A DNA stretch of 64,000 bases from Chryseotalea sanaruensis (GCF_003990915.1 NZ_BHXQ01000004.1:524622-588621), one strand, 5' to 3'. Numbered from the stretch's first letter, positions 36,902 to 46,411 are shown. Notes: generated by a model not told the origin, from the letters alone. Program-made: numbers and translations.

Positions 36902-37705
36902 ATGCTTCACCTCTTAACAATTGACTTAAAAAAACTAACCAGCTACCGTACTTTTTGGGTAGTAGTTGGGTTATATTTTTTAACACTGGGTTTCACCACA
37001 GCCAGCGGTATGGAATTTTTGAAGTGGCTTGCTTCAAAAGGAGCTGAGTTTGGTACTTCGCTTAATATTAATCGAATTCCATTGTACCACTTTCCAGACA
37101 TTTGGCAGAATTTAGTTTACATAAGTGGATTCTTTAAACTGATTCTCGCTTTCATGGTAATCATTTCAGTGACGAATGAATTTACCTATCGCACCATCAG
37201 ACAAAATATTATCGATGGCTTAAGCAGAACAGAGTTCTTACTTTCCAAAGTTTTAACAAATGTGCTGTTAAGTGTGCTCAGCTGCCTAATGATATTTTTC
37301 ATCGTTATGCTAACAGGTCTTATTTATACACCCAATCTTGAATTGTCTTACTTGTTTTCAGACATAGGTTTTCTAATTGCTTACTTTTTAGAAGTTTTTG
37401 CCTTCTTGTCATATGCATTAATGCTGGGCTTACTAATACAGCGATCAGGGCTAACCATTGTGGTAATAAGTTTGTCGCACATGTTGGAGTTTATTCTTAA
37501 AGCCAATCTTGACGACAGGTTCCCTTCTATTATTCCATTTTTCCCGATGGAATCAATTAGCAATTTGGTAGCAATGCCTTTCCCCCGGTATGTATTTCAG
37601 GAAATTCAAGATTATGTGAGCATCACCTCAGTCGCTATTGCTTTGTTCTGGACAATTGCCTTCAATTATTTAAGTTACCTGAAACTGAAGAAATCTGATT
37701 TGTAA
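36902..37705 (+). CDS. ABC-2 type transporter permease
   Basis: Membrane protein of 267 residues with about six helices (near 18-36, 75-97, 115-140, 155-180, 190-205, 235-258). The segment SVTNEFTYRTIRQNIIDGLSRTEFLLSKVL is the coupling region of ABC-2 permeases and contacts the ATPase upstream. The pair forms an exporter; two permease and two ATPase chains are expected. A hairpin followed by T-rich DNA lies just downstream (37727-37753). Confidence 0.85.
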   Translation: MLHLLTIDLKKLTSYRTFWVVVGLYFLTLGFTTASGMEFLKWLASKGAEFGTSLNINRIPLYHFPDIWQNLVYISGFFKLILAFMVIISVTNEFTYRTIRQNIIDGLSRTEFLLSKVLTNVLLSVLSCLMIFFIVMLTGLIYTPNLELSYLFSDIGFLIAYFLEVFAFLSYALMLGLLIQRSGLTIVVISLSHMLEFILKANLDDRFPSIIPFFPMESISNLVAMPFPRYVFQEIQDYVSITSVAIALFWTIAFNYLSYLKLKKSDL

Positions 37706-37726
37706 CATAACATTACTTATATAGTC

Positions 37727-37754
37727 AAAATGCGGCCGAGTGTCGCATTTTTAT
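37727..37754 (+). terminator. Probable terminator of the first ABC operon
   Basis: AAAATGCG (37727-37734) pairs with CGCATTTT (37744-37751), with a 9-nt loop, and the stem runs into a T-rich stretch. It lies 22 nt after the permease stop codon. Confidence 0.7.
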
Positions 37755-37892
37755 TTTCTGCTTTACAATTCATTCACAAACTGTTCGTCATATTTCAGTG
37801 ATTTTAAGAATTATTTTTTCAATAGCTGCGACTGGTCAGACCGCTTCTTGCTTTACTATACAACGATCATACCGGTTGTTATAGCCTACTCC

Positions 37893-37916
37893 GTGGTTTG
37901 TGTCCTCACAAACCAC
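37893..37916. terminator. Perfect hairpin between converging ABC operons
   Basis: GTGGTTTGTG (37893-37902) pairs perfectly with CACAAACCAC (37907-37916) around a TCCT loop. It lies 38 nt past the stop of the minus-strand permease, so it may end that transcript, although no T-run is seen on either side. The ACCGGTT word at 37871 recurs at 37923. No gene is supported in 37706-37953. Confidence 0.45.
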
Positions 37917-37953
37917 TTCCTTCACCGGTTATTCCTTCACTGAAAAAAAATGT

Positions 37954-39606
37954 TTAAGCTCCTTGCAAATCCTTCCAGGTAATTGTACTGAACGACTTAA
38001 ACATAAAGTAAGCAATGATGACGAAGATGGGAGCAAGCACCCAGAGTGAACCACTTAACTGCATAGCGCCATAGTGTAAAAAACCCAATAGCGCCATCGT
38101 TAGCATCATAATAATACCTCGTGCAAAATTACCACCACTGTTTCTTGCACCATCAGGCGCGCTTTGAGGCAAATGCTTTTTATTGAGAATGGAAATGCTT
38201 AGGATAATAACAATATTATTAGCTAACCCAAACAGTAGATCATCAATTACAGCCGTCCCCCAAATGACAAGCGAAAAAACAGATACGGTCAGGTATATCG
38301 GAATAAAAAGATTTGCTAACAATGCTTTTATAGATCCTTTCAAAATATAACCCGGTTGATTAACCGGAGATGAGAAAAACACCCAGGATGATTTGAAGTT
38401 GTCGCTAAAGGATACTTCAAAGAGTGCAGCATAGAGAATAAATGTGGAAAAATAGATGAGTAGTAAATAAGAATTTCCTCCCTTTAAACCTTCCAATACA
38501 CTGCCACTGTTATCATTAAATCTAAAAAGAAAAATAATGGCCAATACGATAAAATATCCAATGGCTGGATAGAGTTTTAATTTTAATTTTCTATCTCGAA
38601 CAATTGCTTTACTGGTTAAACTATAACCTGAACGTTCAGGTCCTGGTTGAGTAATTAGTTCGCCAATCTTGTCTGCCCACGACTTTTCACTTTTAATTGA
38701 TTTAGGTGTTACATGACTATCGGTACCCATGTCCTGAATTTTTTCAGTAAACAATGGTGCAAGAAATTTACTCACGTAATAAATGCTTAAAACAGGAACT
38801 CCCACAGCAATTACAACAAAGACTAAGTGTGTTAGATCGAATTGCAAAGTTTCGAAAGCCTCAATGGTCGCGCTAAACCAAACAGGAGGTATTAAATAAG
38901 TCCACCAATGAAATGTAAAAGTTGTTTCGAGTGAATCAATAGTGCCCAGCAAACGGGGCATCAATTGGTAGCTTCCCATAAAAAGTACCGTCATAAATAT
39001 CTGAAGGTAGTTTATCGTGTTTTTCAATTTCTCTTCACTGGTGAAACGCATAATAAGTAAATACAACGCATTAGTAATTGTGAGTGATAGAAGAACACAT
39101 AGTATCAGAGAAATTAAAAATGCAAGAATTCCTGCAAAGCTATATTTGATAAAAACTGCGATAATAGACCCTAGTGATAGTGCAAGTGCTAGTAATCCTA
39201 TATAAAGAATAATATGTGTGATACGAGCTGCCAGTAAAGTCTTGCTGCTAATCGGCCTTGGAAGAATGATGGAATTATCGCTCGTGTCCAGTAAAACAGA
39301 AGAAAAATCTGTAATCAAAATCATGATCGTCATAACCATAATATATGCGAATATGAACGTCATGGTTATAACGACAGAAGGTATTGTATAAATCAGAATG
39401 GAAACTAATAATCCAAAGACTAAGTAAATCACTAGCGCATAATAGTAACTTCGATTAGAAGATGCTTGCCCCATAGAAAGCATAGGCCTTCTACCATCCA
39501 TCATTAATTTAACGGCAACAATAGATCTTACCTGATGATAGTCGATACCAAATATTTTATAAACAAAGCTTAAAGCATCCAAAAATAGCAGCAGTATTTT
39601 ATCCAT
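37954..39606 (-). CDS. ABC exporter permease, large membrane protein
   Basis: Polytopic protein of 550 residues with about twelve helices in two clusters (about 50-240 and 320-540), separated by a soluble loop near 270-330 (QDMGTDSHVTPKSIKSEKSW). Domain arrangement is that of large permeases encoded next to an ABC ATPase in Bacteroidota. The ATPase gene lies 5 nt upstream on the same strand, so they form an exporter. No known substrate. I do not see motifs that name it. Confidence 0.78.
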   Translation of the reverse strand: MDKILLLFLDALSFVYKIFGIDYHQVRSIVAVKLMMDGRRPMLSMGQASSNRSYYYALVIYLVFGLLVSILIYTIPSVVITMTFIFAYIMVMTIMILITDFSSVLLDTSDNSIILPRPISSKTLLAARITHIILYIGLLALALSLGSIIAVFIKYSFAGILAFLISLILCVLLSLTITNALYLLIMRFTSEEKLKNTINYLQIFMTVLFMGSYQLMPRLLGTIDSLETTFTFHWWTYLIPPVWFSATIEAFETLQFDLTHLVFVVIAVGVPVLSIYYVSKFLAPLFTEKIQDMGTDSHVTPKSIKSEKSWADKIGELITQPGPERSGYSLTSKAIVRDRKLKLKLYPAIGYFIVLAIIFLFRFNDNSGSVLEGLKGGNSYLLLIYFSTFILYAALFEVSFSDNFKSSWVFFSSPVNQPGYILKGSIKALLANLFIPIYLTVSVFSLVIWGTAVIDDLLFGLANNIVIILSISILNKKHLPQSAPDGARNSGGNFARGIIMMLTMALLGFLHYGAMQLSGSLWVLAPIFVIIAYFMFKSFSTITWKDLQGA

Positions 39607-39611
39607 AGATA

Positions 39612-40379
39612 TTATTGTTTAATGATATCAATGAATTGACCTGCTGCACTTTCATGCTCTTTGTTTCCGGTTAGCTCAGTAAAAAGTTGTTCCAGCGAAC
39701 CACTATGCGCCTGCGAATTAAGCTCTGTGAATGGTCCATTGGCAATAAGTTCACCTTTGTTGATGATCATGATACGATCAGATATTTTTTCTACCACGTC
39801 CATGATATGCGAGCTGTAAAAAATTGTTTTGCCTGCTTGTTTCAGTTGGCTTAATATTTCTTTTACCAATATCACTGCGTTGGCATCCAAGCCAGATAAT
39901 GGTTCATCTAAAAACAAGATTGAAGGATTATGCAACATTCCGGCAATCAAGAGTACTTTTTGCCGCATGCCTTTGCTGAAGGTAGTCATGCGGTCTTCTT
40001 TATGGTTTGATAAGCCAAAGACATTCAGCAACTCTTTAGACTTTTTGTTTAACGAGGTTTTATCCAGAGAATATAGATTACCCACAAACTCAAGATACTC
40101 CAAGGGTGTGAGGGTATCGTAAAGTGCGGCATTTTCAGGTATATAACCAATACGCCTTTTAACTTCAAGTGCTTCTGTTCTTACGTCAAGGCCAAGCACG
40201 GAAGCTTTACCTTCAAATTCGTTAATTAAGCCCGTAAGAATTTTAATTGTGGTACTTTTACCAGCTCCGTTTGGGCCGATATAGCCAATGATTTCTCCTG
40301 CTTCAACCGTAAACGAAATATTCTTTAAAACTGGGTTGGCATAACTTTTAGAGAGCGCCTCTACAACAATTGCTTGCAT
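39612..40379 (-). CDS. ABC transporter ATP-binding protein
   Basis: ATPase of 255 residues from the methionine at 40379 (MQAIVVEALSKSYANPVLKN); the frame opens at 40409 but those ten residues match nothing. Walker A (GPNGAGKST, 35-43), signature FSKGMRQKV, Walker B (ILFLDEPLSGLD) and the switch histidine (YSSHIMD) are present. It belongs to the exporter subfamily and works with the 550-residue permease 5 nt downstream. Confidence 0.9.
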   Translation of the reverse strand: MQAIVVEALSKSYANPVLKNISFTVEAGEIIGYIGPNGAGKSTTIKILTGLINEFEGKASVLGLDVRTEALEVKRRIGYIPENAALYDTLTPLEYLEFVGNLYSLDKTSLNKKSKELLNVFGLSNHKEDRMTTFSKGMRQKVLLIAGMLHNPSILFLDEPLSGLDANAVILVKEILSQLKQAGKTIFYSSHIMDVVEKISDRIMIINKGELIANGPFTELNSQAHSGSLEQLFTELTGNKEHESAAGQFIDIIKQ

Positions 40380-40481
40380 ACACTTTATTTGAGCATTAAT
40401 AATACGCATAACCCATTAATGTAACAAATGTTAAAAAGGCAGATGTCAATCGTATATCGTAAATGTTAAATCTTAATTTCT

Positions 40482-40495
40482 CTGATTTTTGTCAG
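40482..40495. promoter_or_regulatory. Possible FNR/CRP-type site upstream of usp-ccoI-ccoS
   Basis: CTGATTTTTGTCAG holds TGA-N6-TCA, the core spacing of FNR/CRP family sites. It is 72 nt before the start of the usp gene, upstream of the -7 candidate, and the operon encodes cbb3 assembly factors, which are often controlled by FNR. The match to the full consensus is only partial. Confidence 0.3.
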
Positions 40496-40539
40496 TTTTC
40501 TAATTGACCGCTATCACGTAACTTAATGGTAAGGCTATA

Positions 40540-40547
40540 TACTTTTG
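40540..40547 (+). promoter_or_regulatory. Putative -7 box for usp-ccoI-ccoS operon
   Basis: TACTTTTG matches TAnnTTTG and lies 20 nt before the ATG at 40568. No well-spaced TTG is seen upstream, which would fit dependence on an activator. Confidence 0.45.
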
Positions 40548-40567
40548 GCTAACTAAACAGCAAAGCC

Positions 40568-41410
40568 ATGAAAACGATATTAGTTCCATGCGATTTTTCG
40601 AAACAGGCAGTAAATGCCTTTCGGTTCGCGCTTGATATTGCACGTCAGTCAGGGGGCGAAGTGCACCTCACGCATGTTATTGAGTTACCTGTAATGCACG
40701 ACAGTGTTTTAATGCCTGTAATGTCTTTTGAGGAAGTGCTGTTGAAGGAATTAAGAGAAAAATCGCAGGTAGAATATGCTAAACTCATCAAAAAATACGC
40801 TGACCCCAAAGACAAGTTGAAAACCACAACGCAATTTGGTGCACCCGCCAGAATGATCCTCAGCTATATTGAAGAGAATAAAATTGATTTGGTCATTATG
40901 GGAACCAAGGGGGCCAGTGGTGTTAAAGAGTATGTGATAGGATCTAATGCAGAGAAAGTAGTTCGTAATTCACCTGTTCCGGTTATAGCTGTAAAAAACT
41001 ATCCAAAACTGAGCACCATTAAAGACATTGTATTACCTAATACCTTGCATACAGAAATTCAGGAAGATTTGCTGATGAAAGTAAAGGCGATGCAGAATTT
41101 CTTTAAAGCTAACCTGCATATTGTTTGGGTAAATACCCCTTCAAACTTCACAAGAGACATAACAACTAATAAGCGACTGCAGGATTTTGCTAAACGCTTT
41201 TTATTTAAGAACTACACTACACATGTCTTCAACGATTTATATGAAGAAGATGGTATCATTAACTTTGCACACACTATAAACGCTGATATGATTGCTATGG
41301 GGACCCATGGCCGAAAAGGATTAGCCCATGTGTTGAGTGGTAGTGTAGCGGAAGATGTAGTAAATCACATAGACATTCCAATTTGGACTTATACAATGCG
41401 CAATGAGTAA
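40568..41410 (+). CDS. Tandem universal stress protein
   Basis: Protein of 280 residues with two UspA domains (about 1-142 and 150-280). The first has an ATP-binding signature (GTKGASGVKEYVIGSNAEKVV), and the second has GTHGRKGLAHVLSGSVAEDVV. Tandem Usp proteins occur next to cbb3 oxidase assembly genes in many Bacteroidota and are often induced at low oxygen. It overlaps the ccoI start by 8 bp, so it is the first gene of the operon. Confidence 0.9.
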   Translation: MKTILVPCDFSKQAVNAFRFALDIARQSGGEVHLTHVIELPVMHDSVLMPVMSFEEVLLKELREKSQVEYAKLIKKYADPKDKLKTTTQFGAPARMILSYIEENKIDLVIMGTKGASGVKEYVIGSNAEKVVRNSPVPVIAVKNYPKLSTIKDIVLPNTLHTEIQEDLLMKVKAMQNFFKANLHIVWVNTPSNFTRDITTNKRLQDFAKRFLFKNYTTHVFNDLYEEDGIINFAHTINADMIAMGTHGRKGLAHVLSGSVAEDVVNHIDIPIWTYTMRNE

Positions 41411-43814
41411 TTCAGTAGTTGAAGAATCCCCGGCAAGTAAAATCACTGAAAAAATAACCTGTTATCATTGTGGTCAGGATTGTGAAGATGAAATTCTGCA
41501 AAAGAATGGTAAAAACTTTTGTTGTTATGGATGCCAAACCGTATATGATATTCTGAATGAGAACAATCTTTGTGAATACTATACTTACGATACTAAGCCA
41601 GGTTTAAAGCATGAGTTAGTTGACAACGATGCCTTTGCTTATCTGGATGAAAAAGGTATTAAGGACAAGTTGTTGCTTTTTCAATCGGCAACTTTTGCCA
41701 AAGTAGAATTTTATGTGCCTGCCATTCATTGTATTTCATGCCTTTGGTTATTAGAAAATTTACAACGCCTTTGTACAGGGGTACTTCGTTCGCAGGTAAA
41801 CTTCGCCCGTAAACGCGTTACTATTGAATTTGACCCCAGCCAGATTTCATTGAGTACAATAGCAGCCCGCATGACGTCCGTTGGTTATGCACCATTAATA
41901 AACCTGGAAAATAGTAAGTCTCAAAAGGAAACACATCCGTTGATTGCTAAATTATCAGTGGCAGGTTTTGCCTTTGGTAATATTATGCTATTAAGCTTTC
42001 CGGAGTATTTGGGATTGGATGCCTCAGAGCAATACCTGCAACAACTGTTTTCTTATTTGAATATTGCTTTGTCTGTTCCTGTTTTAATCTATAGTTCAAG
42101 CGATTATTTTAAAAACACCTGGACAAGCATACAACAAAAGCAAATTAATATAGACGTACCCATAGCCATTGGCTTAGCTGCTTTATTTTTTAGAAGTACT
42201 TACGACATACTTTTTCATATTGGCCCTGGTTATTTTGATTCGTTTAGCGGACTTGTTTTCTTTTTATTGATCGGTCGTTGGTTCCAAGATAAGACTTACG
42301 AGAGTCTTGCTTTTGATCGTGACTACAAATCTTATTTTCCGCTGGCTATTCATAAACAAATAGGTGTAGAGTGGAAACCTGTTGTAGTATATGATTTGGA
42401 ATGTGGAGATGTTATTAAAGTGAGGAACATAGAGGTAGTGCCAACTGATGCAACGCTGCTCAGTGAACAGGCTTATATTGATTATAGTTTTGTAACAGGT
42501 GAATCCAAACCAGTTAAGGCCAATGTTGGTGATCTTGTGTATGCAGGTGGTCGTTTATTGGGTGAGCCGGTTATCCTGGAGGTGCAAAAGAAAACTTCTC
42601 AAAGTCACTTAACCAGTTTATGGAATAATGCTGTTTTTCAAAAGCCTAAAGAAAGCCGATATAAAAAAATGATTGATAAAGCCGCGAGAGGCTTTACATG
42701 GTTCGTCTTATTTTTCTCAATTGCAACGGCTGTCTATTGGTATTATGCAGATTCAGCCAACATGTGGTTGATACTGACTTCTGTGTTGATTGTGGCTTGT
42801 CCTTGTGCGCTTGCGCTTGCTGCACCTTTTACTTATGGAAATATGCTGCGCGTATTTGGTAAGCATGGCTTCTATTTAAAAAATGCAGATGTGATAGAAC
42901 GCATGGCCGGTATTAACGCACTTGTTTTTGATAAAACGGGTACCATAACCCAAGGTGCGGCAACTGTACATTTTGAAGGGGATTTAACACAACACGAATT
43001 ATCTTGTATCAAATCACTGGCTGCATCTTCTGTTCACCCCATGAGTGAGCTAATTGTAAAACACCTTACGATGCCTGCACATTGGACAGTAAAAAATCTG
43101 ATTGAAAGACCAGGTAAGGGAATTGAAGGTGAAGTAGCTTGCTTGCCGCTAAAAATTGGTTCGGCCAATTTTGTCGGAGCGAATGCTTTACCAGATCAAA
43201 CATCTTCACATGTTTTTGTTTCTGTTAGCGGAGAAGTGAAAGGGCATTTTACTATTACAACTGCTTTACGTAATGGGATAAAGCAAGCACTGGTAAATAT
43301 GAATGCTTTGCCTGTGGCTATGCTTTCGGGTGATAATGAGAGCGATAAATTACGCATGAAACAAGTTTTTCCAGCTTCTGCGAAATTATTATTCCATCAA
43401 AGTCCGCAAGACAAAATGAATTTTATTCAAGATTGGAAAGCGGAGGGTAAGCAAGTAATGATGTTGGGTGATGGCTTAAACGATGCTGGCGCGCTTAAGC
43501 AAAGTGATGTAGGCATTTCTATTTCAGATAATGCTGGCGTATTTACACCCGCCTGCGATGGTATTTTACAAGGTTCTCAATTGACTAACCTAGCATTGTA
43601 CTTACGTTTGGCAAAGGCCTCTACTACTATTCTTAAAGCTGCTTTTGCTATTTCTTTTTTCTATAATATTATTTCGCTCAGTTTTGCCGTAACTGGTTAT
43701 CTCACACCTTTAGTAGCCGCTATACTAATGCCCATCAGTAGTATTAGTGTTGTTGGATTTAGTAGTATAGCGGTTGGTGTAGTGTCTCGTTCCATTTTAA
43801 AGAAAAGTGTATGA
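41403..43814 (+). CDS. ccoI: Copper-exporting P1B ATPase CcoI/FixI
   Basis: P-type ATPase of 803 residues. The N-terminal zinc-ribbon-like cluster (C20-x2-C23, C40/C41, C44) and the HMA domain with C110-x2-C113 (HCISCLWLLENL) are typical of CcoI. The membrane ion site C466-P-C468 is in VACPCALALAAPF, and the phosphorylation motif DKTGT begins at D510. Later motifs MLGDGLNDAGAL are intact. CcoI moves copper for cbb3-type cytochrome oxidase. It overlaps the ccoS gene by 4 bp (ATGA). Confidence 0.93.
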   Translation: MSNSVVEESPASKITEKITCYHCGQDCEDEILQKNGKNFCCYGCQTVYDILNENNLCEYYTYDTKPGLKHELVDNDAFAYLDEKGIKDKLLLFQSATFAKVEFYVPAIHCISCLWLLENLQRLCTGVLRSQVNFARKRVTIEFDPSQISLSTIAARMTSVGYAPLINLENSKSQKETHPLIAKLSVAGFAFGNIMLLSFPEYLGLDASEQYLQQLFSYLNIALSVPVLIYSSSDYFKNTWTSIQQKQINIDVPIAIGLAALFFRSTYDILFHIGPGYFDSFSGLVFFLLIGRWFQDKTYESLAFDRDYKSYFPLAIHKQIGVEWKPVVVYDLECGDVIKVRNIEVVPTDATLLSEQAYIDYSFVTGESKPVKANVGDLVYAGGRLLGEPVILEVQKKTSQSHLTSLWNNAVFQKPKESRYKKMIDKAARGFTWFVLFFSIATAVYWYYADSANMWLILTSVLIVACPCALALAAPFTYGNMLRVFGKHGFYLKNADVIERMAGINALVFDKTGTITQGAATVHFEGDLTQHELSCIKSLAASSVHPMSELIVKHLTMPAHWTVKNLIERPGKGIEGEVACLPLKIGSANFVGANALPDQTSSHVFVSVSGEVKGHFTITTALRNGIKQALVNMNALPVAMLSGDNESDKLRMKQVFPASAKLLFHQSPQDKMNFIQDWKAEGKQVMMLGDGLNDAGALKQSDVGISISDNAGVFTPACDGILQGSQLTNLALYLRLAKASTTILKAAFAISFFYNIISLSFAVTGYLTPLVAAILMPISSISVVGFSSIAVGVVSRSILKKSV

Positions 43815-43972
43815 CCATTATTATTTTATTAATATCGATTTCCCTTACCATTGCCATACTTTTCTTGGGTAGTTTTTTGTGGAGCATGAAATCAGGGCAG
43901 TTTGACGACACTTACGGACCTTCTGTGCGTATGTTATTCGAAGATAAAAAGGAGAAGAAGCAGGAAGGTTGA
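43811..43972 (+). CDS. ccoS: cbb3 oxidase assembly protein CcoS
   Basis: Small membrane protein of 53 residues that starts inside the ccoI stop codon (ATGA overlap). One membrane helix (about 2-24; IIILLISISLTIAILFLGSF) is followed by the CcoS hallmark WSMKSGQFDD (about 24-33) and a charged tail (EDKKEKKQEG). CcoS is required for cofactor insertion into cbb3 oxidase. The oxidase structural genes (ccoN and others), which usually follow, are not present in this window. Confidence 0.9.
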   Translation: MTIIILLISISLTIAILFLGSFLWSMKSGQFDDTYGPSVRMLFEDKKEKKQEG

Positions 43973-44150
43973 TTACATTTTGTTTAACCTGATCTGTTTT
44001 GCAGCTTAGATGGCACTATATAAGAATTGCCGTTATAATTAATACGTGGGCGCGGATCAACCGAAAAAATCGTATTACGCTCGCTTGTCACTTTAAGATG
44101 CTGGTTTACTTTTTAATTATTTATCTTTCTTTATTAGATAAACCCATCTT

Positions 44151-45719
44151 ATGAAGAAGTTAAACTATTTACTAGTCTTTCTGCTTGGTCTTGCTTTTTC
44201 GTGCCAGCCAGAAACTAAATCAACCCGCGAAACAAGCTATTTGGAAGAAATTACAGTGCGTGAATTACTTAAGGGTTATGAAGAAGGAACTTTTACCAGT
44301 GAACAAGTTGTAAGCGACTATCTTTATAGAATTGAAAGTATTGATAGAAGCGGACCAACGATTAATTCCATTATTTTTATTAATGAAAAAGCGCTGGAAG
44401 AAGCAAAAGCATTGGATGCTGAAAGAAAAGAAGGTAAAATTCGTGGACCTTTACATGGCGTCCCGGTTATCTTAAAAGACAATATTGATACAGACGACAT
44501 GCCTACAACGGCAGGGGCTACTGTTTTAAGAAACTCTATACCATCATCAAATAGTTTTATTACGCAAAAATTAAAAGAGGCTGGTGCTATTATTATTGCT
44601 AAAGCAAATTTAAGTGAGTGGGCAAACTTCCGTGGCGATATGTCGTCAAGCGGTTGGAGTGGTGTTGGTGGTCAAACAAAAAATCCTTACGTATTAGATC
44701 GCAATCCCTGCGGATCAAGTGCAGGATCAGGTGCATCCATTGCAGCAAACCTGGCCGCTTTTGCTATAGGCACTGAAACGAATGGGTCAATTGTTTGTCC
44801 TTCAAACAATAATGGTCTTGTAGGATTAAAACCAACGGTAGGCCTACTGAGCAGAACCGGTATCATTCCTATTTCATTTACGCAAGATACACCAGGGCCA
44901 ATGACTCGCAGCGTTGAAGATGTGGCCATCAGCTTAGGTACCATGGTTGGTGTCGATACTGCTGATGACAAAACATTAGCTTCAGATGGAAAGTACCTGA
45001 CCGACTATACACCTTTTTTGAAGAGTGATGGTTTGAAGGGAAAGCGTATTGGTTTACTAAAAAACAGTATGGGCTTTCATGCCAAAGTTGATACGCTAAT
45101 GAAGCGAGCCATCGAAGATTTGAAAAATCAAGGCGCAGAGGTAATTGAAATTGATTTTAGTTTAGAGCGCAGTGCGAATGGCGCTTCTTTTCAGGTATTG
45201 TTATACGAATTTAAAGATGGGTTAGAAAAATATTTTGCAAGCTTAGGTGATAAGGCGCTTGTGAAAACAATGCAAGACCTTATTGAATTTAATAAGAAGG
45301 ATTCCATTGAGCTTCGCTATTTCGATCAGCGTTTATTAGAAATGGCTGCCGAAAAAGGTGATTTACAAAGTAAGGAATACTTGGAAGCCTTAACAACTAT
45401 GCAGAAAGCCACACGCGAAAATGGTATTGATAAACTCTTGAAAGAAAACAAGCTCGATGCTTTAATGGCACCAACCGGAGCGCCAGCCTGGAAGACAGAT
45501 TTAATAAATGGTGATCATTACATTGGTGGCAGTTCTTCGTTGGCAGCAATTTCAGGTTACCCGGCTATTACGCTGCCTATGGGTTTTGTGGATGAGTTAC
45601 CAGTAGGGGTGTCGTTTTTTAGCACTGCCTGGACAGAGGGACTATTGATTGAGATTGCTTATGCCTATGAACAAAGTACAAAACACCGTAAAGCACCAAA
45701 GTTTATTCCTTCCAATTAA
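44151..45719 (+). CDS. Lipoprotein amidase (amidase signature family)
   Basis: Exported protein of 522 residues. A lipoprotein signal peptide ends in LAFSC (C18), so it is anchored to an envelope membrane. The amidase-signature triad is visible: K109 (GVPVILKDNID), cis-Ser near S190 (CGSSAGSGAS) and nucleophile S213 (GTETNGSIVCPS). Members hydrolyse amides of many kinds; GatA is excluded by the lipobox and by the absence of gatBC. The substrate is unknown. A terminator follows. Confidence 0.88.
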   Translation: MKKLNYLLVFLLGLAFSCQPETKSTRETSYLEEITVRELLKGYEEGTFTSEQVVSDYLYRIESIDRSGPTINSIIFINEKALEEAKALDAERKEGKIRGPLHGVPVILKDNIDTDDMPTTAGATVLRNSIPSSNSFITQKLKEAGAIIIAKANLSEWANFRGDMSSSGWSGVGGQTKNPYVLDRNPCGSSAGSGASIAANLAAFAIGTETNGSIVCPSNNNGLVGLKPTVGLLSRTGIIPISFTQDTPGPMTRSVEDVAISLGTMVGVDTADDKTLASDGKYLTDYTPFLKSDGLKGKRIGLLKNSMGFHAKVDTLMKRAIEDLKNQGAEVIEIDFSLERSANGASFQVLLYEFKDGLEKYFASLGDKALVKTMQDLIEFNKKDSIELRYFDQRLLEMAAEKGDLQSKEYLEALTTMQKATRENGIDKLLKENKLDALMAPTGAPAWKTDLINGDHYIGGSSSLAAISGYPAITLPMGFVDELPVGVSFFSTAWTEGLLIEIAYAYEQSTKHRKAPKFIPSN

Positions 45720-45772
45720 GAATTAGCTTTCTTTTTAGAAGTAGAACATACGATTAGCGAAAAACAAATTCA

Positions 45773-45817
45773 ACTCGCCCTTGATCAGTTTTGATGATCA
45801 GGGGCGAGTCGGTTTTT
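45773..45817 (+). terminator. Rho-independent terminator after the amidase gene
   Basis: Arms 45773-45787 (ACTCGCCCTTGATCA) and 45795-45809 (TGATCAGGGGCGAGT) pair over 15 positions with one G-T pair and are followed by CGGTTTTT. This is a strong intrinsic terminator. Confidence 0.88.
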
Positions 45818-45831
45818 AGGCTTAAATAGTT

Positions 45832-45839
45832 TATTTTTG
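45832..45839 (+). promoter_or_regulatory. Putative -7 box for the J-domain gene
   Basis: TATTTTTG matches TAnnTTTG and lies 7 nt before the ATG, so the leader would be very short. No well-placed TTG was found. Confidence 0.4.
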
Positions 45840-45846
45840 CACCCGC

Positions 45847-46293
45847 ATGAAAAAAATCATTGAATCAAGAAAGCTGCTGGGTGTAGAAAAGGATGTAACC
45901 TTAAAGGACCTGAAAACCATTTACAGGAACTTTATGAAGGACTGGCATCCGGATAAAATTCAGGATAATGAAGTGGCAAAAGCCGAAGCCGAAGAGAAAA
46001 GCAAAGCATTTATTGAAGCCTACCATTTGCTGGTAAGCATTGCGCCCGAAACGCATGAGCAGCAATTACCGCAGTATACAGAAACCATGAATTCATCAAG
46101 GCTTCTTGATTTTCAATATAAAGGGCAAACCTTGCAGATTGGTTTTGCTGATGGTAGTCGTTACGAGTTTTTTGGTGTGCCTAAAAGCATTTATAATAAG
46201 TTTATTAATTCAGCCACACCCGATCGTTTCGCCCGCAGACATGTTTACCACTCACATGTATACCGTAAAGTAAATAAGGCAACAGAAGAGTAA
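45847..46293 (+). CDS. J-domain protein with C-terminal KTSC domain
   Basis: Protein of 148 residues. A J domain (1-70) carries the HPD motif at 34-36 (FMKDWHPDKIQ) and would stimulate an Hsp70 partner (DnaK). A C-terminal KTSC-like domain (about 82-143; LLDFQYKGQTLQIGFADGSRYEFFGV, YHSHVYRKV) follows. KTSC is a small domain found at the C-terminus of some lysyl-tRNA synthetases. No G/F region and no zinc domain, so it is a specialised J-protein and not DnaJ. The client is unknown. Confidence 0.8.
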   Translation: MKKIIESRKLLGVEKDVTLKDLKTIYRNFMKDWHPDKIQDNEVAKAEAEEKSKAFIEAYHLLVSIAPETHEQQLPQYTETMNSSRLLDFQYKGQTLQIGFADGSRYEFFGVPKSIYNKFINSATPDRFARRHVYHSHVYRKVNKATEE

Positions 46294-46384
46294 TTTACTA
46301 GCAGTTACTTTGTTCAAATTTTTCGGCTGATTTATATCATAACCTCCCCTGATCGCACTCACGGTAAGATAAAGGAGGCAGCGC

Positions 46385-46392
46385 TATTTTTG
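46385..46392 (+). promoter_or_regulatory. Putative -7 box for hemN
   Basis: TATTTTTG matches TAnnTTTG, 19 nt before the hemN start; no clear TTG upstream at 17-23 nt. Confidence 0.4.
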
Positions 46393-46411
46393 TCTTCATC
46401 AATTTTATGTT

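Noticed and set aside
37740..37943. Open frame of 67 codons between the ABC operons
   Set aside because: It overlaps a terminator and a perfect hairpin and shows no domain; more likely non-coding.
44151..45719. GatA subunit of the tRNA amidotransferase
   Set aside because: A lipoprotein signal ending in LAFSC and no gatB or gatC nearby point to an exported amidase.
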